Source of the DNA: Nocardioides cynanchi
GTDB taxonomy: Bacteria; Actinomycetota; Actinomycetes; Propionibacteriales; Nocardioidaceae
DNA: 64,000 nt
Direction: 5' to 3'
Assembly (NCBI RefSeq): GCF_008761635.1
Contig: NZ_CP044344.1
Location: forward strand, 2,852,001 to 2,916,000
The position numbers and the translations under genes were made by a program. Position 1 is the first letter of the stretch. Each line of letters opens with the position of its first letter. This document shows, in pieces, positions 39,091 through 48,016 of this stretch. Below the pieces are notes generated by a model that was not told the DNA's origin, searched no databases, and worked only from the letters and a program-made list of their open reading frames with translations.

Positions 39091-40848
39091 ATGACTGCCA
39101 CGACCTCACCACTGCGCGGCGGGCTCGGCCCGCGCTACAAGTGGATCGCCCTGTCCAACACCACGCTCGGCGTGCTGATCGCCACGATCAACTCCTCGAT
39201 CCTGCTGATCGCGCTGCCCGACATCTTCCGCGGGCTGGAGATCGACCCGCTCGCGCCCGGCAACTCCAGCTACCTGCTCTGGCTGATCATGGGCTATCTC
39301 GTGGTCACCGCGGTGCTGGTGGTGGCGTTCGGGCGCCTCGGTGACATGTACGGCCGGGTGAAGATGTACAACGCCGGCTTCGCGATCTTCACGTTCTTCT
39401 CGATCGCCCTCAGCGTGGTCTGGCTGACCGGATCGGCCGGCGTGCTCTACCTGATCGTGATGCGCCTGCTCCAGGGCGTCGGCGGAGCGCTGCTGATGGC
39501 CAACTCCAGCGCGATCATCACCGACGCGTTCCCCGCCGACCAGCGTGGCCTGGCGCTCGGCCTGAACATGGTGGCGGGCATCGCCGGCTCGTTCCTCGGC
39601 CTCGTCATCGGCGGGGTCCTGGCCCCGATCGACTGGCGACTGGTCTTCCTCGTCTCGGTGCCGTTCAGCCTCTTCGGCACGCTGTGGGGCTACCTCAAGC
39701 TCCGCGACCTCAGCCCCCGCCGCCACCACGTCATGGACTGGTGGGGCAACCTCACCTTCGCGACCGGCTTGATCGGCGTGCTGGTCGCGATCACCTACGG
39801 CATCCAGCCCTACGGCAGCCACATCATGGGCTGGACCAACCCGTGGGTGATGGGCTCGCTGCTCGGCGGGGTCGCGCTGCTCGTGGTCTTCTGCGTGATC
39901 GAGACCCGCGTCGAGCACCCGATGTTCCACATCGACCTGTTCAAGGTGCGCGCCTTCTTCTACGGCAACCTGGCCAGCCTGCTCGCCGGCCTCGGCCGCG
40001 GCGGGCTGATGTTCATCCTGATCATCTGGCTCCAGGGCATCTGGCTGCCCCGGCACGGCTACTCCTTCGAGTCCACGCCGCTGTGGGCCGGCATCTTCAT
40101 GCTGCCGATGACCGTCGGCTTCCTGGTCGCGGGCCCGCTGTCCGGCTGGCTGTCCGACCGGTACGGCGCGCGCTGGTTCGCCACCGGGGGAATGCTGATC
40201 GCGGCGGTCAGCTTCGTGTGGTTCGCGCTGCTGCCGGTCGACTTCGCCTACTGGTCGTTCGCCGCGGCCCTGTTCGCCAACGGGTTCGGGATGGGGCTGT
40301 TCGCCTCGCCCAACCGGGCCGCAGTGATGAACGCCCTGCCCGCGAACCGGCGCGGGGTCGGCGGCGGCATGAGCACGACGTTCCAGAACACCTCGATGGT
40401 GCTCTCCATCGGCATCTTCTTCTCGCTGATGATCGCCGGGCTCGCCGGCTCACTGCCGGCCACCATGCAGGCCGGCCTCACCGCGCACGGCGTTCCCGCG
40501 GCGCAGGCGCACGCGGTCGCCGGGCTGCCCCCGGTGTCGGTGCTGTTCGCCTCCCTGCTCGGCTACAACCCCGTGCAGTCGCTGGTCGGCGACCACACCC
40601 TGAGCACCCTGCGCCCGACCGACGCGTCGTACCTCACCGGGCACTCGTTCTTCCCGTCGCTCATCTCCGGCCCGTTCCACGACGGCCTGGTCGTCGCCTT
40701 CGCCTTCGCGATCGGGGCCTGCCTGGTCGCAGCCGTGGCGTCCTGGCTGATGGGCGGGAAGTTCGTGCACGCCGACGACCAGCACGAGGAGGTCCCGGTC
40801 GACTTCGCCCAGCCCGAGGTCGGCGCCCCCGAGGCGGCCCGGACATGA
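39091..40848 (+). CDS. MFS drug transporter, DHA2 family
   Basis: A 585-residue permease with 14 predicted helices. GRLGDMYGRVKMY is the helix 2-3 loop motif, RLLQGVGGALLMANSSAIITDAFP is motif C-like, and GWLSDRYGARW is the second-half loop. DHA2 members export drugs and other amphiphiles by proton antiport. It is co-transcribed with a MarR regulator (ATGA overlap) and has an overlapping operator at its start, so it is probably induced by its substrate. Confidence 0.9.
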   Translation: MTATTSPLRGGLGPRYKWIALSNTTLGVLIATINSSILLIALPDIFRGLEIDPLAPGNSSYLLWLIMGYLVVTAVLVVAFGRLGDMYGRVKMYNAGFAIFTFFSIALSVVWLTGSAGVLYLIVMRLLQGVGGALLMANSSAIITDAFPADQRGLALGLNMVAGIAGSFLGLVIGGVLAPIDWRLVFLVSVPFSLFGTLWGYLKLRDLSPRRHHVMDWWGNLTFATGLIGVLVAITYGIQPYGSHIMGWTNPWVMGSLLGGVALLVVFCVIETRVEHPMFHIDLFKVRAFFYGNLASLLAGLGRGGLMFILIIWLQGIWLPRHGYSFESTPLWAGIFMLPMTVGFLVAGPLSGWLSDRYGARWFATGGMLIAAVSFVWFALLPVDFAYWSFAAALFANGFGMGLFASPNRAAVMNALPANRRGVGGGMSTTFQNTSMVLSIGIFFSLMIAGLAGSLPATMQAGLTAHGVPAAQAHAVAGLPPVSVLFASLLGYNPVQSLVGDHTLSTLRPTDASYLTGHSFFPSLISGPFHDGLVVAFAFAIGACLVAAVASWLMGGKFVHADDQHEEVPVDFAQPEVGAPEAART

Positions 40849-41309
40849 GCCGGACCGCCTCCTCGAGTGACCTGACCGGGCTGGCCGCCGAGGTCCGCAC
40901 CGAGGTGGCCCGACTGGCCTACCACCTGCGCACGCCGGCGACCCGGTCGGGCATCACCCCGACCCGCCTCGCAGCGCTGGCCGCCCTGGCCCGGCACCCC
41001 GACGGCCTGCGCCAGGGCGACCTGGCCGACCTGATGAACATCTCGGCGCCCAGCACCACCCGGCTGGTCGAGATCATGTGCGAGGCGGGCTGGATCGACC
41101 GCCGCCGCGACCCGGAGGACGGTCGGGCCCTGGTGCTCGCGCTGTCCCCAGTCGGGGAGAAGACGCTCGAGACCCTGCGCCAGGAGACGACCTCCGTGCT
41201 CAGCGGTGAGCTCGCCGACCTCACGCAGGACGAGCTGGCCACCCTCGAGGCCGCCGTACCCGTGCTCCGCAAGCTCGCCGACCGGCACGTCGACGCCCCG
41301 CGGGGTTGA
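40845..41309 (+). CDS. MarR-family transcriptional regulator
   Basis: A 154-residue MarR-type winged helix. The recognition part reads LRQGDLADLMNISAPSTTRLVEIM and the wing is IDRRRDPEDGRALVLALS. It starts by an ATGA overlap with the exporter stop. It likely represses the upstream transporter through the inverted repeat at 39073-39090 and is relieved by the exported drug. Confidence 0.9.
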   Translation: MSRTASSSDLTGLAAEVRTEVARLAYHLRTPATRSGITPTRLAALAALARHPDGLRQGDLADLMNISAPSTTRLVEIMCEAGWIDRRRDPEDGRALVLALSPVGEKTLETLRQETTSVLSGELADLTQDELATLEAAVPVLRKLADRHVDAPRG

Positions 41310-41320
41310 GAGCGGCGGCG

Positions 41321-41370
41321 GTTTCACCGGTACACCGGGGAAACCTGGCGTTCTCGGCCGAAACGTCGCG
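41321..41370. repeat. Dispersed palindromic repeat, copy 2 (reverse orientation)
   Basis: In reverse complement: GCGACGTTTCGGCCGAGAA then GTTTCCCCGGTGTACCGGTGAAAC. It aligns with the copy after arcA at 31512-31560 over about 50 bases. It starts 12 bases after the MarR stop and may act as a terminator. Confidence 0.7.
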
Positions 41371-41434
41371 GCAGAACGTCAGGATTCGCGCGGGAACCTC
41401 TCCCGTACCTGCGCTCCCTCAGCGCACCGGACAC

Positions 41435-42352
41435 TCAGCGGGCCGCCACTGCCGGAGTCGCCGGGCACTCCGTGGTCCGTGACCTGCGCGCGTGCCGCCC
41501 GCCCAGCCAGATCGCCACGCCCATCACCGCCAGCACGTCGACGAAGCCGGCGATCGACGCCCAGGGCAGGTCGATGTCGCCGGAGTCCACCGAGTTGAAG
41601 AACGAGCCGAGTGGCGTCAGCAACGGCCACAGCACGAGGACGCTGCGCGTCTGGGCGAACGCCACCGCGTAGACGATGCCCAGCCCGGCCAGGAAGACCA
41701 GCTCGCTGCCCCCCATCCCGTAGCCCACGTGGTAGAGCCCGTAGAGGACCGCTGCGCCGCCGATGCCCGCGGCCGGCCCGTACGCCGCCTCGAGCCTGGT
41801 CTGGATGAACCCCCGGAAGAAGACGGACTCGAACACACCGACCACGAGCGCCATCACCAGCAACGGCACCCAGTCCACCGGCGCAGGCAGGTCGTAACCC
41901 CAGAGCGTGAGGGCGAACTGGACGCCGGCGAACACCAGCGCGAGGACGCCGGTCACCCGCCAGTCCCCGACCTTCAGGCCCAGGTCGTCCAGTCCCGCGT
42001 GCCGACGCCAGACCGTGTAGTAGATCGGCCCCACCACTCCGAGGATCAGGGCCGCGGCGAAGGAGAGGAACAGGCCGGCGACGTGGTCCGTGGTGAACCC
42101 GACGAAGGCGAGCCGCATCAGGGCCACCACGCCGACGTACAGCGCGGCGATGACGAGCAGGTCGGTGCGGGATCCCGTACGCCGAACCGCCGGCAGCGAC
42201 CGGGGCAGCAGGCACAGCAGCAGTGCCGTGACTGCCACGACGAGGCCGTACCAGCCTCCCGGCACCACCTCCAGCAGCAGCAGCGCCGCCACCACCCAGC
42301 TCGACCACAGCACCGTGCGCAGAGCGCGGTCCGACCAACGTGACGTCACCAT
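41435..42352 (-). CDS. CPBP-family intramembrane protein (Abi/CAAX-like)
   Basis: A 305-residue polytopic protein with about eight helices. Motif 1 of the CPBP/CAAX-protease family is normally EExxxR; here it is ESVFFRG (about 197-203), with the second Glu replaced by Ser. Motif 2 (FxxxH) is GLYHVGYG and the third region has LGSFFNSV. Catalysis needs the glutamates, so this may be a non-proteolytic member or one with altered activity. The start at 42352 ([11 protein letters not shown]) has only a weak ribosome binding site. Confidence 0.75.
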   Translation of the reverse strand: MVTSRWSDRALRTVLWSSWVVAALLLLEVVPGGWYGLVVAVTALLLCLLPRSLPAVRRTGSRTDLLVIAALYVGVVALMRLAFVGFTTDHVAGLFLSFAAALILGVVGPIYYTVWRRHAGLDDLGLKVGDWRVTGVLALVFAGVQFALTLWGYDLPAPVDWVPLLVMALVVGVFESVFFRGFIQTRLEAAYGPAAGIGGAAVLYGLYHVGYGMGGSELVFLAGLGIVYAVAFAQTRSVLVLWPLLTPLGSFFNSVDSGDIDLPWASIAGFVDVLAVMGVAIWLGGRHARRSRTTECPATPAVAAR

Positions 42353-42520
42353 CGCAACCACCGCCTCGACGCCACTCAACCGCAACCGCGCCGCGTCCAG
42401 CAGAGTCACCCGTCCACCGGGGCTGGGCCGTTGGGCCCGGAGCGAGGCCGACGACGCCGAGGAGCTTCCACCACCATCCTGGGATGGCCGCACCGCTCGG
42501 ACGGGCGTCATGCTGGCGAC

Positions 42521-42802
42521 ATGCACACCTTGCACATCGAGCACGCCATCTCCGACCTCGCGACCTGGCAGGAAGCCTTCGCCCGCTTCGCGGCGACCCG
42601 CGCGGCCAGTGGTGTCGTCCGCGAGGTGATCCGGCAGCCCGTCGACGACGACCGCTATGTCGTCGTCGACCTCGACTTCGCCACCGAGCCGGAGGCCGCG
42701 GCGTTCCTGGAGATCCTCCGCACACGGGTGTGGTCGGTGCCGGACAACAGCCCGGCGCTGGTCGGCTCGCCCACGACCCGGATCCTCCGGGCCGTGGGCT
42801 GA
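42521..42802 (+). CDS. Hypothetical ABM-like small protein, 93 residues
   Basis: [24 protein letters not shown] continues to [31 protein letters not shown]. The size and alpha-beta pattern suggest a dimeric ferredoxin-like (ABM/antibiotic-monooxygenase-like) fold, but no catalytic residues are conserved enough to name. A CATGCT -10-like box ends six bases before the ATG. It lies between divergent and convergent leftward genes. Confidence 0.65.
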   Translation: MHTLHIEHAISDLATWQEAFARFAATRAASGVVREVIRQPVDDDRYVVVDLDFATEPEAAAFLEILRTRVWSVPDNSPALVGSPTTRILRAVG

Positions 42803-42814
42803 GCGACCGGCGGG

Positions 42815-44218
42815 TCAGGCCAGGACGCTGACCACGTCCACGTAGAAGCTGGTCGGCAGCGTGGAGTCGTTGACCGCCTGGAACTTCAGGGTGATCGTCT
42901 GCCCGGCGTACGCCGACAGGTCGACCGACGTGGCGAACCACGAGCCCTTGGTGGAGGCGTTGCTGACGGTCTTCAGGGTCGTGCCGTTGGCCTGGACGTT
43001 GAGCGTGTCGTACGCCGTGGTGCCCGACTCCGAGGTCGTGACGTACGTCCGGAACGACAGCGTCTGCGACGTGGCTCCGGTCGGTACCATCACCTGCTGG
43101 GTGGCCGACTGGGTCGACGAGACCGTGCCACCGGCGAGCAGCGAGTGGGTGCCGGCGTACGCGCGCGTCGTCACCACCGCGGCGCCGGAGCCCAGGCTCC
43201 AGTAGGACTTGCCGGACTCGAAGCTGCCGTTCGTGACCCGCTCCGACGGCGTACCGCCACCTCCACCGCCGCCACCACCGGTCGAGCCGCCGACCAGCCA
43301 CTGGGTCGCGTTGAGCGCCAGCGCGGCATCGGTGGCGGCCGGGTCGTTCCACCCGTTGAAGAGGGTGTTGCCCGACTGGCCGGTGCCGTCGTCGATCGGC
43401 GAGCTGTCGCCCCAGTAGGCCACGTGCCCGAGGCCGAACGTGCTGGTCACGAACGCCGCTCCGGTGGTGCCGCTGGCGGAGTAGCCGCTCCGGTAGAGCT
43501 CGCCGCGCACCGCTGCGTTGTCGGCCGGGTGCAGCGTCGCGGTCGTGCCGTCGCGCAGGATCGAGCCGGTCACGGTGCCGAACGGGCCGGCGATCACCGC
43601 GTCGCCGGCGGCCGAGGCGCCGACCACGTTGGGGTTCTCGTTCGCGATGTCGAGGAGGTCGATCGAGAAGCCGAACGGGTCGGTGGAGTCGATGGAGTTG
43701 TTGCTCATCAGGTCGTTGAGCACCTTGACCGAGTCGGCGCCGTCGTTGTTGCGGTCGGAGTTGTTGTGGTCGCTGACCATGAACAGCCCGCCGCCGGCCT
43801 GCACGAACCTCATGATCGCGGTCTTCTCCGCAGCCGTGAACAGGATGTTGGGCTCCGGCAGCACGAACTCGTCGTAGTGGCTGAGGTCCTGCGCGTTGGT
43901 GGAGTCGCCGTAGGTGATCCGCCCGGTGGACGGCAAGGTGGCCAGGGAGTAGCTCCCGGTCTTCTGGAGTGCGACTCCCCACGCCGAGATCGCGCCGGTC
44001 CAGCTGGTCTCGCTGGTGGGGTTGGCGTTCTGCCCGAGCGGGTCGGGCTGGCTGGTGGAGATGATCCAGTCGGCGTTGCCGGCCGTCTCCGCCGAGGTGT
44101 TGTCGAAGAGCACGCGGTACGGCGGGGTGGCCGCCGTGGACGGGCTCTGGAGGGCGAGGCTCGCGCCGGCGATCAGCGCGCACGCGAGCAGGACTGATTT
44201 CACATGTTCCCGAGACAT
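42815..44218 (-). CDS. Secreted protein with GATase-like domain and C-terminal carbohydrate-binding-like domain
   Basis: A 467-residue exported protein. Signal peptide: MSREHVKSVLLACALIAGA (cleavage near SPSTAA). Residues about 35-310 form an alpha-beta domain with FDNTSAETAGNADW, SWTGAISAWGVALQ and MVSDHNNSDRNNDGAD; the FVQAGGGLFMVSDH step looks like a GATase1/ThuA fold, an inference. Then a glycine linker (about 315-325) and a 140-residue jelly-roll (NGSFESGKSYWSLGSG, SFRTYVTTSESG) like CBM_4_9-type carbohydrate-binding modules. It is probably released to the medium and binds polysaccharide. No gene partner is evident. Confidence 0.65.
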   Translation of the reverse strand: MSREHVKSVLLACALIAGASLALQSPSTAATPPYRVLFDNTSAETAGNADWIISTSQPDPLGQNANPTSETSWTGAISAWGVALQKTGSYSLATLPSTGRITYGDSTNAQDLSHYDEFVLPEPNILFTAAEKTAIMRFVQAGGGLFMVSDHNNSDRNNDGADSVKVLNDLMSNNSIDSTDPFGFSIDLLDIANENPNVVGASAAGDAVIAGPFGTVTGSILRDGTTATLHPADNAAVRGELYRSGYSASGTTGAAFVTSTFGLGHVAYWGDSSPIDDGTGQSGNTLFNGWNDPAATDAALALNATQWLVGGSTGGGGGGGGGTPSERVTNGSFESGKSYWSLGSGAAVVTTRAYAGTHSLLAGGTVSSTQSATQQVMVPTGATSQTLSFRTYVTTSESGTTAYDTLNVQANGTTLKTVSNASTKGSWFATSVDLSAYAGQTITLKFQAVNDSTLPTSFYVDVVSVLA

Positions 44219-44294
44219 GCCGAGCAATCTAGGGCTGCCATCGGCCGACCACCAGAGGCACCCAGGTGACCGCTCGGTGAACGTCCGAGGCAGG

Positions 44295-44340
44295 GTCGTG
44301 TGCCTGAGGACGCGGTCCAGCGCGTCCTCAGGCACACGAC
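44295..44340. terminator. 20-bp perfect hairpin terminator
   Basis: A perfect 20-bp inverted repeat with a six-base loop (arm begins GTCGTGTGCCTGAGGACGCG). It starts 11 bases past the stop of the kinase-like gene and precedes the secreted-protein gene, so it separates two leftward transcripts. Confidence 0.85.
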
Positions 44341-44350
44341 CCGACACCGT

Positions 44351-45205
44351 TCAGCGGCCGCGGGCGGACCGCCAGGCGGCAGCGAACGGCGCCACACCGG
44401 CGTACCGGTCCTCCGGCGACGGCTGGACGGCCTGCTGGACGACCTCGGCGAGCGCCGCGGGCCCGCAGAAGTCCGAACGACTTTCGGTCAGGCGGGTGGC
44501 GAAGTGCCAGACCAGCCGGCCCAGGGTGAACACCGTGGTGCGCTCGTCGATGACCGCCCCGAGCTCGAACTCCTCGGGGGCCATGAACCTCGTGGAGCCG
44601 AACATCCGACCCATCTCGTTGCGGCTGGGCCCACGCCGGTAGCCGTCGAGGTCGACCACCTTCAGCGAGCCGGTGCCGTGGTCGACGATCAGGCACCCGT
44701 CGTACAGGTCGACGGCCACCCAGCCCACCGCGGCCAGGGCCGTGTGCAGGTCGACCAGCACGTCGAAGACACCGAGCAGCCGCTCCGACGGCAGGTGTGC
44801 GAACCGCTGGTACGACGACGTCGGGTCGGGGCGCTCCGCGGCGCGGACGCCGACCAGCTCACCGTCGGCGGCCTCGTAGACCAGGGCCGGCCCCCCGGGT
44901 GACTCGATCACGTTGAGCAGGCGGGGCAGCGCCGGGTGGTCGCACGAGCGGGCCACCACCACGGCGTTGCGCAGCACCTCGACCCGCCCCGCATGGTCGA
45001 AGTACGGCACCGCGGCTCCGGGCGGCGGTGGGGTGTCCGGGCCGGCCGTCTTGACGAAGAGGCGACGGTCACCCACGTCGACCAACCAGCTGACGTTGCC
45101 GGAGTCCTGGGTCAGGTGCGCGAACTCCGCGACCACGCTGCCCGCACCGCGGACGAAGTCGGCCGGGGCCTCACCGATCGAGGTGACGGTCAGCAGGTCG
45201 CTCAT
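44351..45205 (-). CDS. Atypical protein-kinase-like protein
   Basis: A 284-residue kinase-fold protein. Lys is in RLFVKTAGPD, the ATP region is otherwise degenerate, the HRD motif reads VAVDLYDGC, and DFG reads VDLDGYRR. SFGSTRFMAPEEFELG resembles the APE segment. It may be active or a pseudokinase. TATCGT (complement of 45213-45218) ends seven bases before the ATG at 45205, so it is probably leaderless. The next gene leftward starts after a strong terminator. Confidence 0.72.
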   Translation of the reverse strand: MSDLLTVTSIGEAPADFVRGAGSVVAEFAHLTQDSGNVSWLVDVGDRRLFVKTAGPDTPPPPGAAVPYFDHAGRVEVLRNAVVVARSCDHPALPRLLNVIESPGGPALVYEAADGELVGVRAAERPDPTSSYQRFAHLPSERLLGVFDVLVDLHTALAAVGWVAVDLYDGCLIVDHGTGSLKVVDLDGYRRGPSRNEMGRMFGSTRFMAPEEFELGAVIDERTTVFTLGRLVWHFATRLTESRSDFCGPAALAEVVQQAVQPSPEDRYAGVAPFAAAWRSARGR

Positions 45206-45235
45206 CGCGCCCACGATAACGACGCGGGACCGGTC

Positions 45236-45481
45236 TCAGGCGTGCCGGCGCTGCAGGGCCACGTCGTACGCCGTGTCGAGGCCGGTGCGCAACAGGTCGA
45301 TCAGGCGCGGCACCTCGTCGACCGCCAGCCGGAACGAGCCGGCACAGACGTTGTCGCGCCACAGCGACAGCACGACCAGCTCGGCCTCCTGGTGCCACGA
45401 GACCCGCATCGCGCGGTTGCCACCGCGCGCGTCGAGGAAGATCTCCCCGGTCGCGGGCAGCGGACGCGGGACGGTGGCCAT
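45236..45481 (-). CDS. Conserved hypothetical protein, 81 residues
   Basis: MATVPRPLPATGEIFLDARGGNRAMRVSWHQEAELVVLSLWRDNVCAGSF is highly patterned, with DNVC and DARGG, and resembles a short protein found widely in actinobacteria whose function I do not know. A GGGGGGAGA ribosome binding site precedes the ATG. It is divergent from the Fpg/Nei gene, 65 bases apart. Confidence 0.75.
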   Translation of the reverse strand: MATVPRPLPATGEIFLDARGGNRAMRVSWHQEAELVVLSLWRDNVCAGSFRLAVDEVPRLIDLLRTGLDTAYDVALQRRHA

Positions 45482-45533
45482 GGTCGATTCTCCCCCCGCG
45501 CCGGTGATCGCGCCAGCGTTGCGCCCGATCGGG

Positions 45534-45539
45534 GATAAT
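45534..45539 (+). promoter_or_regulatory. -10 box of the DNA glycosylase gene (leaderless)
   Basis: GATAAT ends six bases before the ATG at 45546 with no ribosome binding site. Confidence 0.55.
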
Positions 45540-45545
45540 CGCACC

Positions 45546-46412
45546 ATGCCCGAGCTCCCCGAGGTGGAGGCGCTGGCCCTGGACCTCAAGGGCCGGCTCG
45601 ACGGACGCGCCCTGACCCGGATCCACGTGGTCGCCTTCAGCGCGCTGAAGACCTTCGACCCGCCGGTCTCCGCGCTCGAGGGCACGATGGTCGACGACGT
45701 CACGCGGCACGGCAAGTTCATCGACATCGAGGCCAGCGGGCTGCACCTGATCTTCCACCTGGCCCGGGCCGGGTGGATCCGCTGGCGCGACGAGGTGCCG
45801 GCGCTGCCACCCAAGCCGAGCATGAAGTCGCCACTCGCGGTGCGGCTGGTCCTCGACGACGAGACCGGGCTCGACGTCACCGAGGCCGGCACCAAGAAGA
45901 GCCTGGCGATGTACGTCGTCCGCCGTGCCGCCGACGTGCCCGGCATCGCCAGCCTCGGCCCCGACCCGCTGGAGGAGTCGTTCACCCCCGACGTGCTGCA
46001 CCGGATCCTGGAGGACGCCGGGCGCTCGCAGATCAAGGGCGTGCTGCGCCACCAGGGCACGATCGCCGGCATCGGCAACGCCTACAGCGACGAGATCCTG
46101 CACGCCGCGAAGATGTCGCCGTTCAAGCCGGCCAACAGCCTCGACCAGGTGGAGTTCGACCGGCTCTTCGCCGCGATCAAGGACGAGCTCGGCGATGCGG
46201 TGGCCCGCTCCCGGGGGCTGGCGGCCAGCGAGCTCAAGGGTGAGAAGAAGTCGCACCTCGCGGTGCACGGCCGGACCGGCCAGGCCTGCCCGGTCTGCGG
46301 CGACACGGTGCGGGAGGTCAGCTTCGCCGACTCCAGCCTGCAGTACTGCCCCACCTGTCAGACCGGCGGGAAGCCCCTCGCCGACCGCCGGATGTCACGT
46401 CTGCTGAAGTAG
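45546..46412 (+). CDS. Fpg/Nei-family DNA glycosylase
   Basis: A 288-residue DNA repair glycosylase. MPELPEVEALA gives the N-terminal proline nucleophile and Glu3, GIGNAYSDEILHAAKMSP is the helix-two-turn-helix, and CPVCGD...YCPTCQT (about 246-270) is the zinc finger. It removes oxidised bases and cleaves the backbone. The sequence diverges from MutM in the finger and after it, so Fpg versus Nei versus an actinobacterial paralogue cannot be fixed. Five bases downstream lies a rhodanese gene, likely co-transcribed. Confidence 0.9.
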   Translation: MPELPEVEALALDLKGRLDGRALTRIHVVAFSALKTFDPPVSALEGTMVDDVTRHGKFIDIEASGLHLIFHLARAGWIRWRDEVPALPPKPSMKSPLAVRLVLDDETGLDVTEAGTKKSLAMYVVRRAADVPGIASLGPDPLEESFTPDVLHRILEDAGRSQIKGVLRHQGTIAGIGNAYSDEILHAAKMSPFKPANSLDQVEFDRLFAAIKDELGDAVARSRGLAASELKGEKKSHLAVHGRTGQACPVCGDTVREVSFADSSLQYCPTCQTGGKPLADRRMSRLLK

Positions 46413-46416
46413 GCAC

Positions 46417-46752
46417 ATGGAGATCCCCACCGCTGCCGTCGACGGCGTCCCCGATCCGCTGCCTGCGCAGCTCGTCGTGCTCGACGTCCGTGAGGACGAC
46501 GAGTGGGAGGCGGGCCACGTCGAGGGCTCCCTGCACATCCCGCTGATGCACCTGGCCGGCCGCTTCGCCGAGGTGCCGACCACCGGCCAGACGCTGGTGG
46601 TCTGCCGCGTCGGCAGCCGCTCCGCGCAGGCTGCCGCCTATCTCCTGCAGCAGGGCGTCGACGCGGTCAACCTCGCGGGAGGCCTCGCCGCGTGGGCGAA
46701 CGCCGGACGGCCGCTGGTCACCGACGACGACCGGCCGCCACGGGTGCTGTGA
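46417..46752 (+). CDS. Rhodanese-domain protein
   Basis: A 111-residue single rhodanese domain. The active-site loop is VVCRVGSRS (Cys at about 67), preceded by VLDVREDDEWEAGHVEG and followed by NLAGGLAAW. It is a small thiosulfate- or polysulfide-type sulfurtransferase; the acceptor is unknown. It starts five bases after the glycosylase stop. Confidence 0.9.
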   Translation: MEIPTAAVDGVPDPLPAQLVVLDVREDDEWEAGHVEGSLHIPLMHLAGRFAEVPTTGQTLVVCRVGSRSAQAAAYLLQQGVDAVNLAGGLAAWANAGRPLVTDDDRPPRVL

Positions 46753-46795
46753 CCCGCGGCGGTCCGGACCGTCGGGTGTCCGGTGCACGGACCGG

Positions 46796-47224
46796 TCAGC
46801 TCGAGGGCGCGCTCGGCGTCGAGTCGGTGCTCGGGACGCACGCCTGGGCCAGGTAGGTGGTGAAGGCGACGACGTCCTTCTGGTCGGTCGCGCTCAGACC
46901 CTTCTCCATCGCGGTGAGGTCGGCCGACTTCGCGTTGTCGGGCAGCGTCTCCAGGTGGTCCACCAGGACCTCGAAACCGTGCCGGGCGTCGGCGGCGATG
47001 CCGCTCGGCGTGCCGACGGCCAGGAGCTGGTCGGCCGCCTGCTTGGGCGTGGTCGTGTTGGCCATCTTCTGGAAGGTCCCGCAGAAGTCCGACGTGGTCG
47101 CCCCGCTCGGGGCTCCCGCGGCACCGGTCGCAGCAGGTGCCGACGACGAACCGCCGCCACAGGCGGCCACGGCGCCGGTCATCGCGAGCAGGCCGGCCGC
47201 GGCCAGCGTCTTCTTGCCAAACAT
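46796..47224 (-). CDS. Lipoprotein of unknown function
   Basis: A 142-residue protein with signal sequence and lipobox TGAVAACGGG (Cys at about 22), a short low-complexity spacer and a helical domain with two Cys (SDFCGTFQKM, LAQACVPST). A strong AGAGGGGAC ribosome binding site precedes the ATG. The Cys pair might form a disulfide. I do not recognise the family. Confidence 0.75.
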   Translation of the reverse strand: MFGKKTLAAAGLLAMTGAVAACGGGSSSAPAATGAAGAPSGATTSDFCGTFQKMANTTTPKQAADQLLAVGTPSGIAADARHGFEVLVDHLETLPDNAKSADLTAMEKGLSATDQKDVVAFTTYLAQACVPSTDSTPSAPSS

Positions 47225-47253
47225 GGGTGTCCCCTCTGAGGTACGACGTGCTG

Positions 47254-47973
47254 TCACGCGCCACTGTGCCCGTTCGAGGGTCCATACGCACGTCGGGGGT
47301 CGACGGTTCGACCGAAGTCCGCCTCCGGAGTGGCCAGCACCACACGCAACCGGTCGAGGTAGTCGCCCCGCGCCACCTCGCTGGCGCCGAGCGAGGCCAG
47401 GTGCGGGGTCTGCCACTGGGTGTCGATCAGCCGCTGCTCGCCGTCGTCGAGCAGGGCCACCAGCCCGAGCAGCGCGACCTTCGACGCGTCGGTCTCGCGG
47501 TGGAACATCGACTCGCCGGCGAACAGCCCACCGATCGCCACGCCGTACAGCCCTCCCACGAGGCGGCCGTCGCGCCAGGTCTCGACCGAGTGCACCCAGC
47601 CGAGCTCGTGCAGGCGGAGGTACGCCGTACGGATCTGGTCGTCGATCCAGCCGGACGGGCGACGCGGGTCGGCGCAGGCGTCGATCACCTCCGCGCAGGC
47701 CGTGTCCACCCTCAGCTCGAAGCTCCGCGCCGCGCGCCGCAGCGACCGCGACACCCGCAGGTCGGCCGGGGCCAGCACCCCACGGCGTACCGGGCTGAAC
47801 CACGCCATCGGCGCCCGGCGCCCGCCGATCGGCATCGGGAACAGCCCTCGGCGGTAGGCCTCGAGCACGGTGCCGGGCTCGAGGTCGGCACCGGTGGCGA
47901 CCAGGTCGTCCTCGGCGTGGAAGCGCTCCGGGCCCGGGAAGTCCCAGACGCTCGGGGGCGGTTCGACGGGCAC
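47254..47973 (-). CDS. aat: Leucyl/phenylalanyl-tRNA-protein transferase
   Basis: A 239-residue enzyme that adds Leu or Phe to the N-terminus of Arg/Lys proteins, marking them for ClpS-ClpAP decay. Family motifs include GLFPMPIGG, MAWFSPVRRGVL, GWIDDQIRTAYLRLHELGWVHSVE and GESMFHRETDASKVALL. TACCGT (complement of 47980-47985) ends six bases before the GTG, a leaderless start. It is divergent from the EcsC-like gene. Confidence 0.95.
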   Translation of the reverse strand: MPVEPPPSVWDFPGPERFHAEDDLVATGADLEPGTVLEAYRRGLFPMPIGGRRAPMAWFSPVRRGVLAPADLRVSRSLRRAARSFELRVDTACAEVIDACADPRRPSGWIDDQIRTAYLRLHELGWVHSVETWRDGRLVGGLYGVAIGGLFAGESMFHRETDASKVALLGLVALLDDGEQRLIDTQWQTPHLASLGASEVARGDYLDRLRVVLATPEADFGRTVDPRRAYGPSNGHSGA

Positions 47974-48004
47974 GCGTCCACGGTAGCCATCCGCCAGGGG
48001 AACG

Positions 48005-48010
48005 TAGGAT
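48005..48010 (+). promoter_or_regulatory. -10 box of the EcsC gene (leaderless)
   Basis: TAGGAT ends six bases before the ATG at 48017 with no ribosome binding site. Confidence 0.5.
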
Positions 48011-48016
48011 CAGGAC

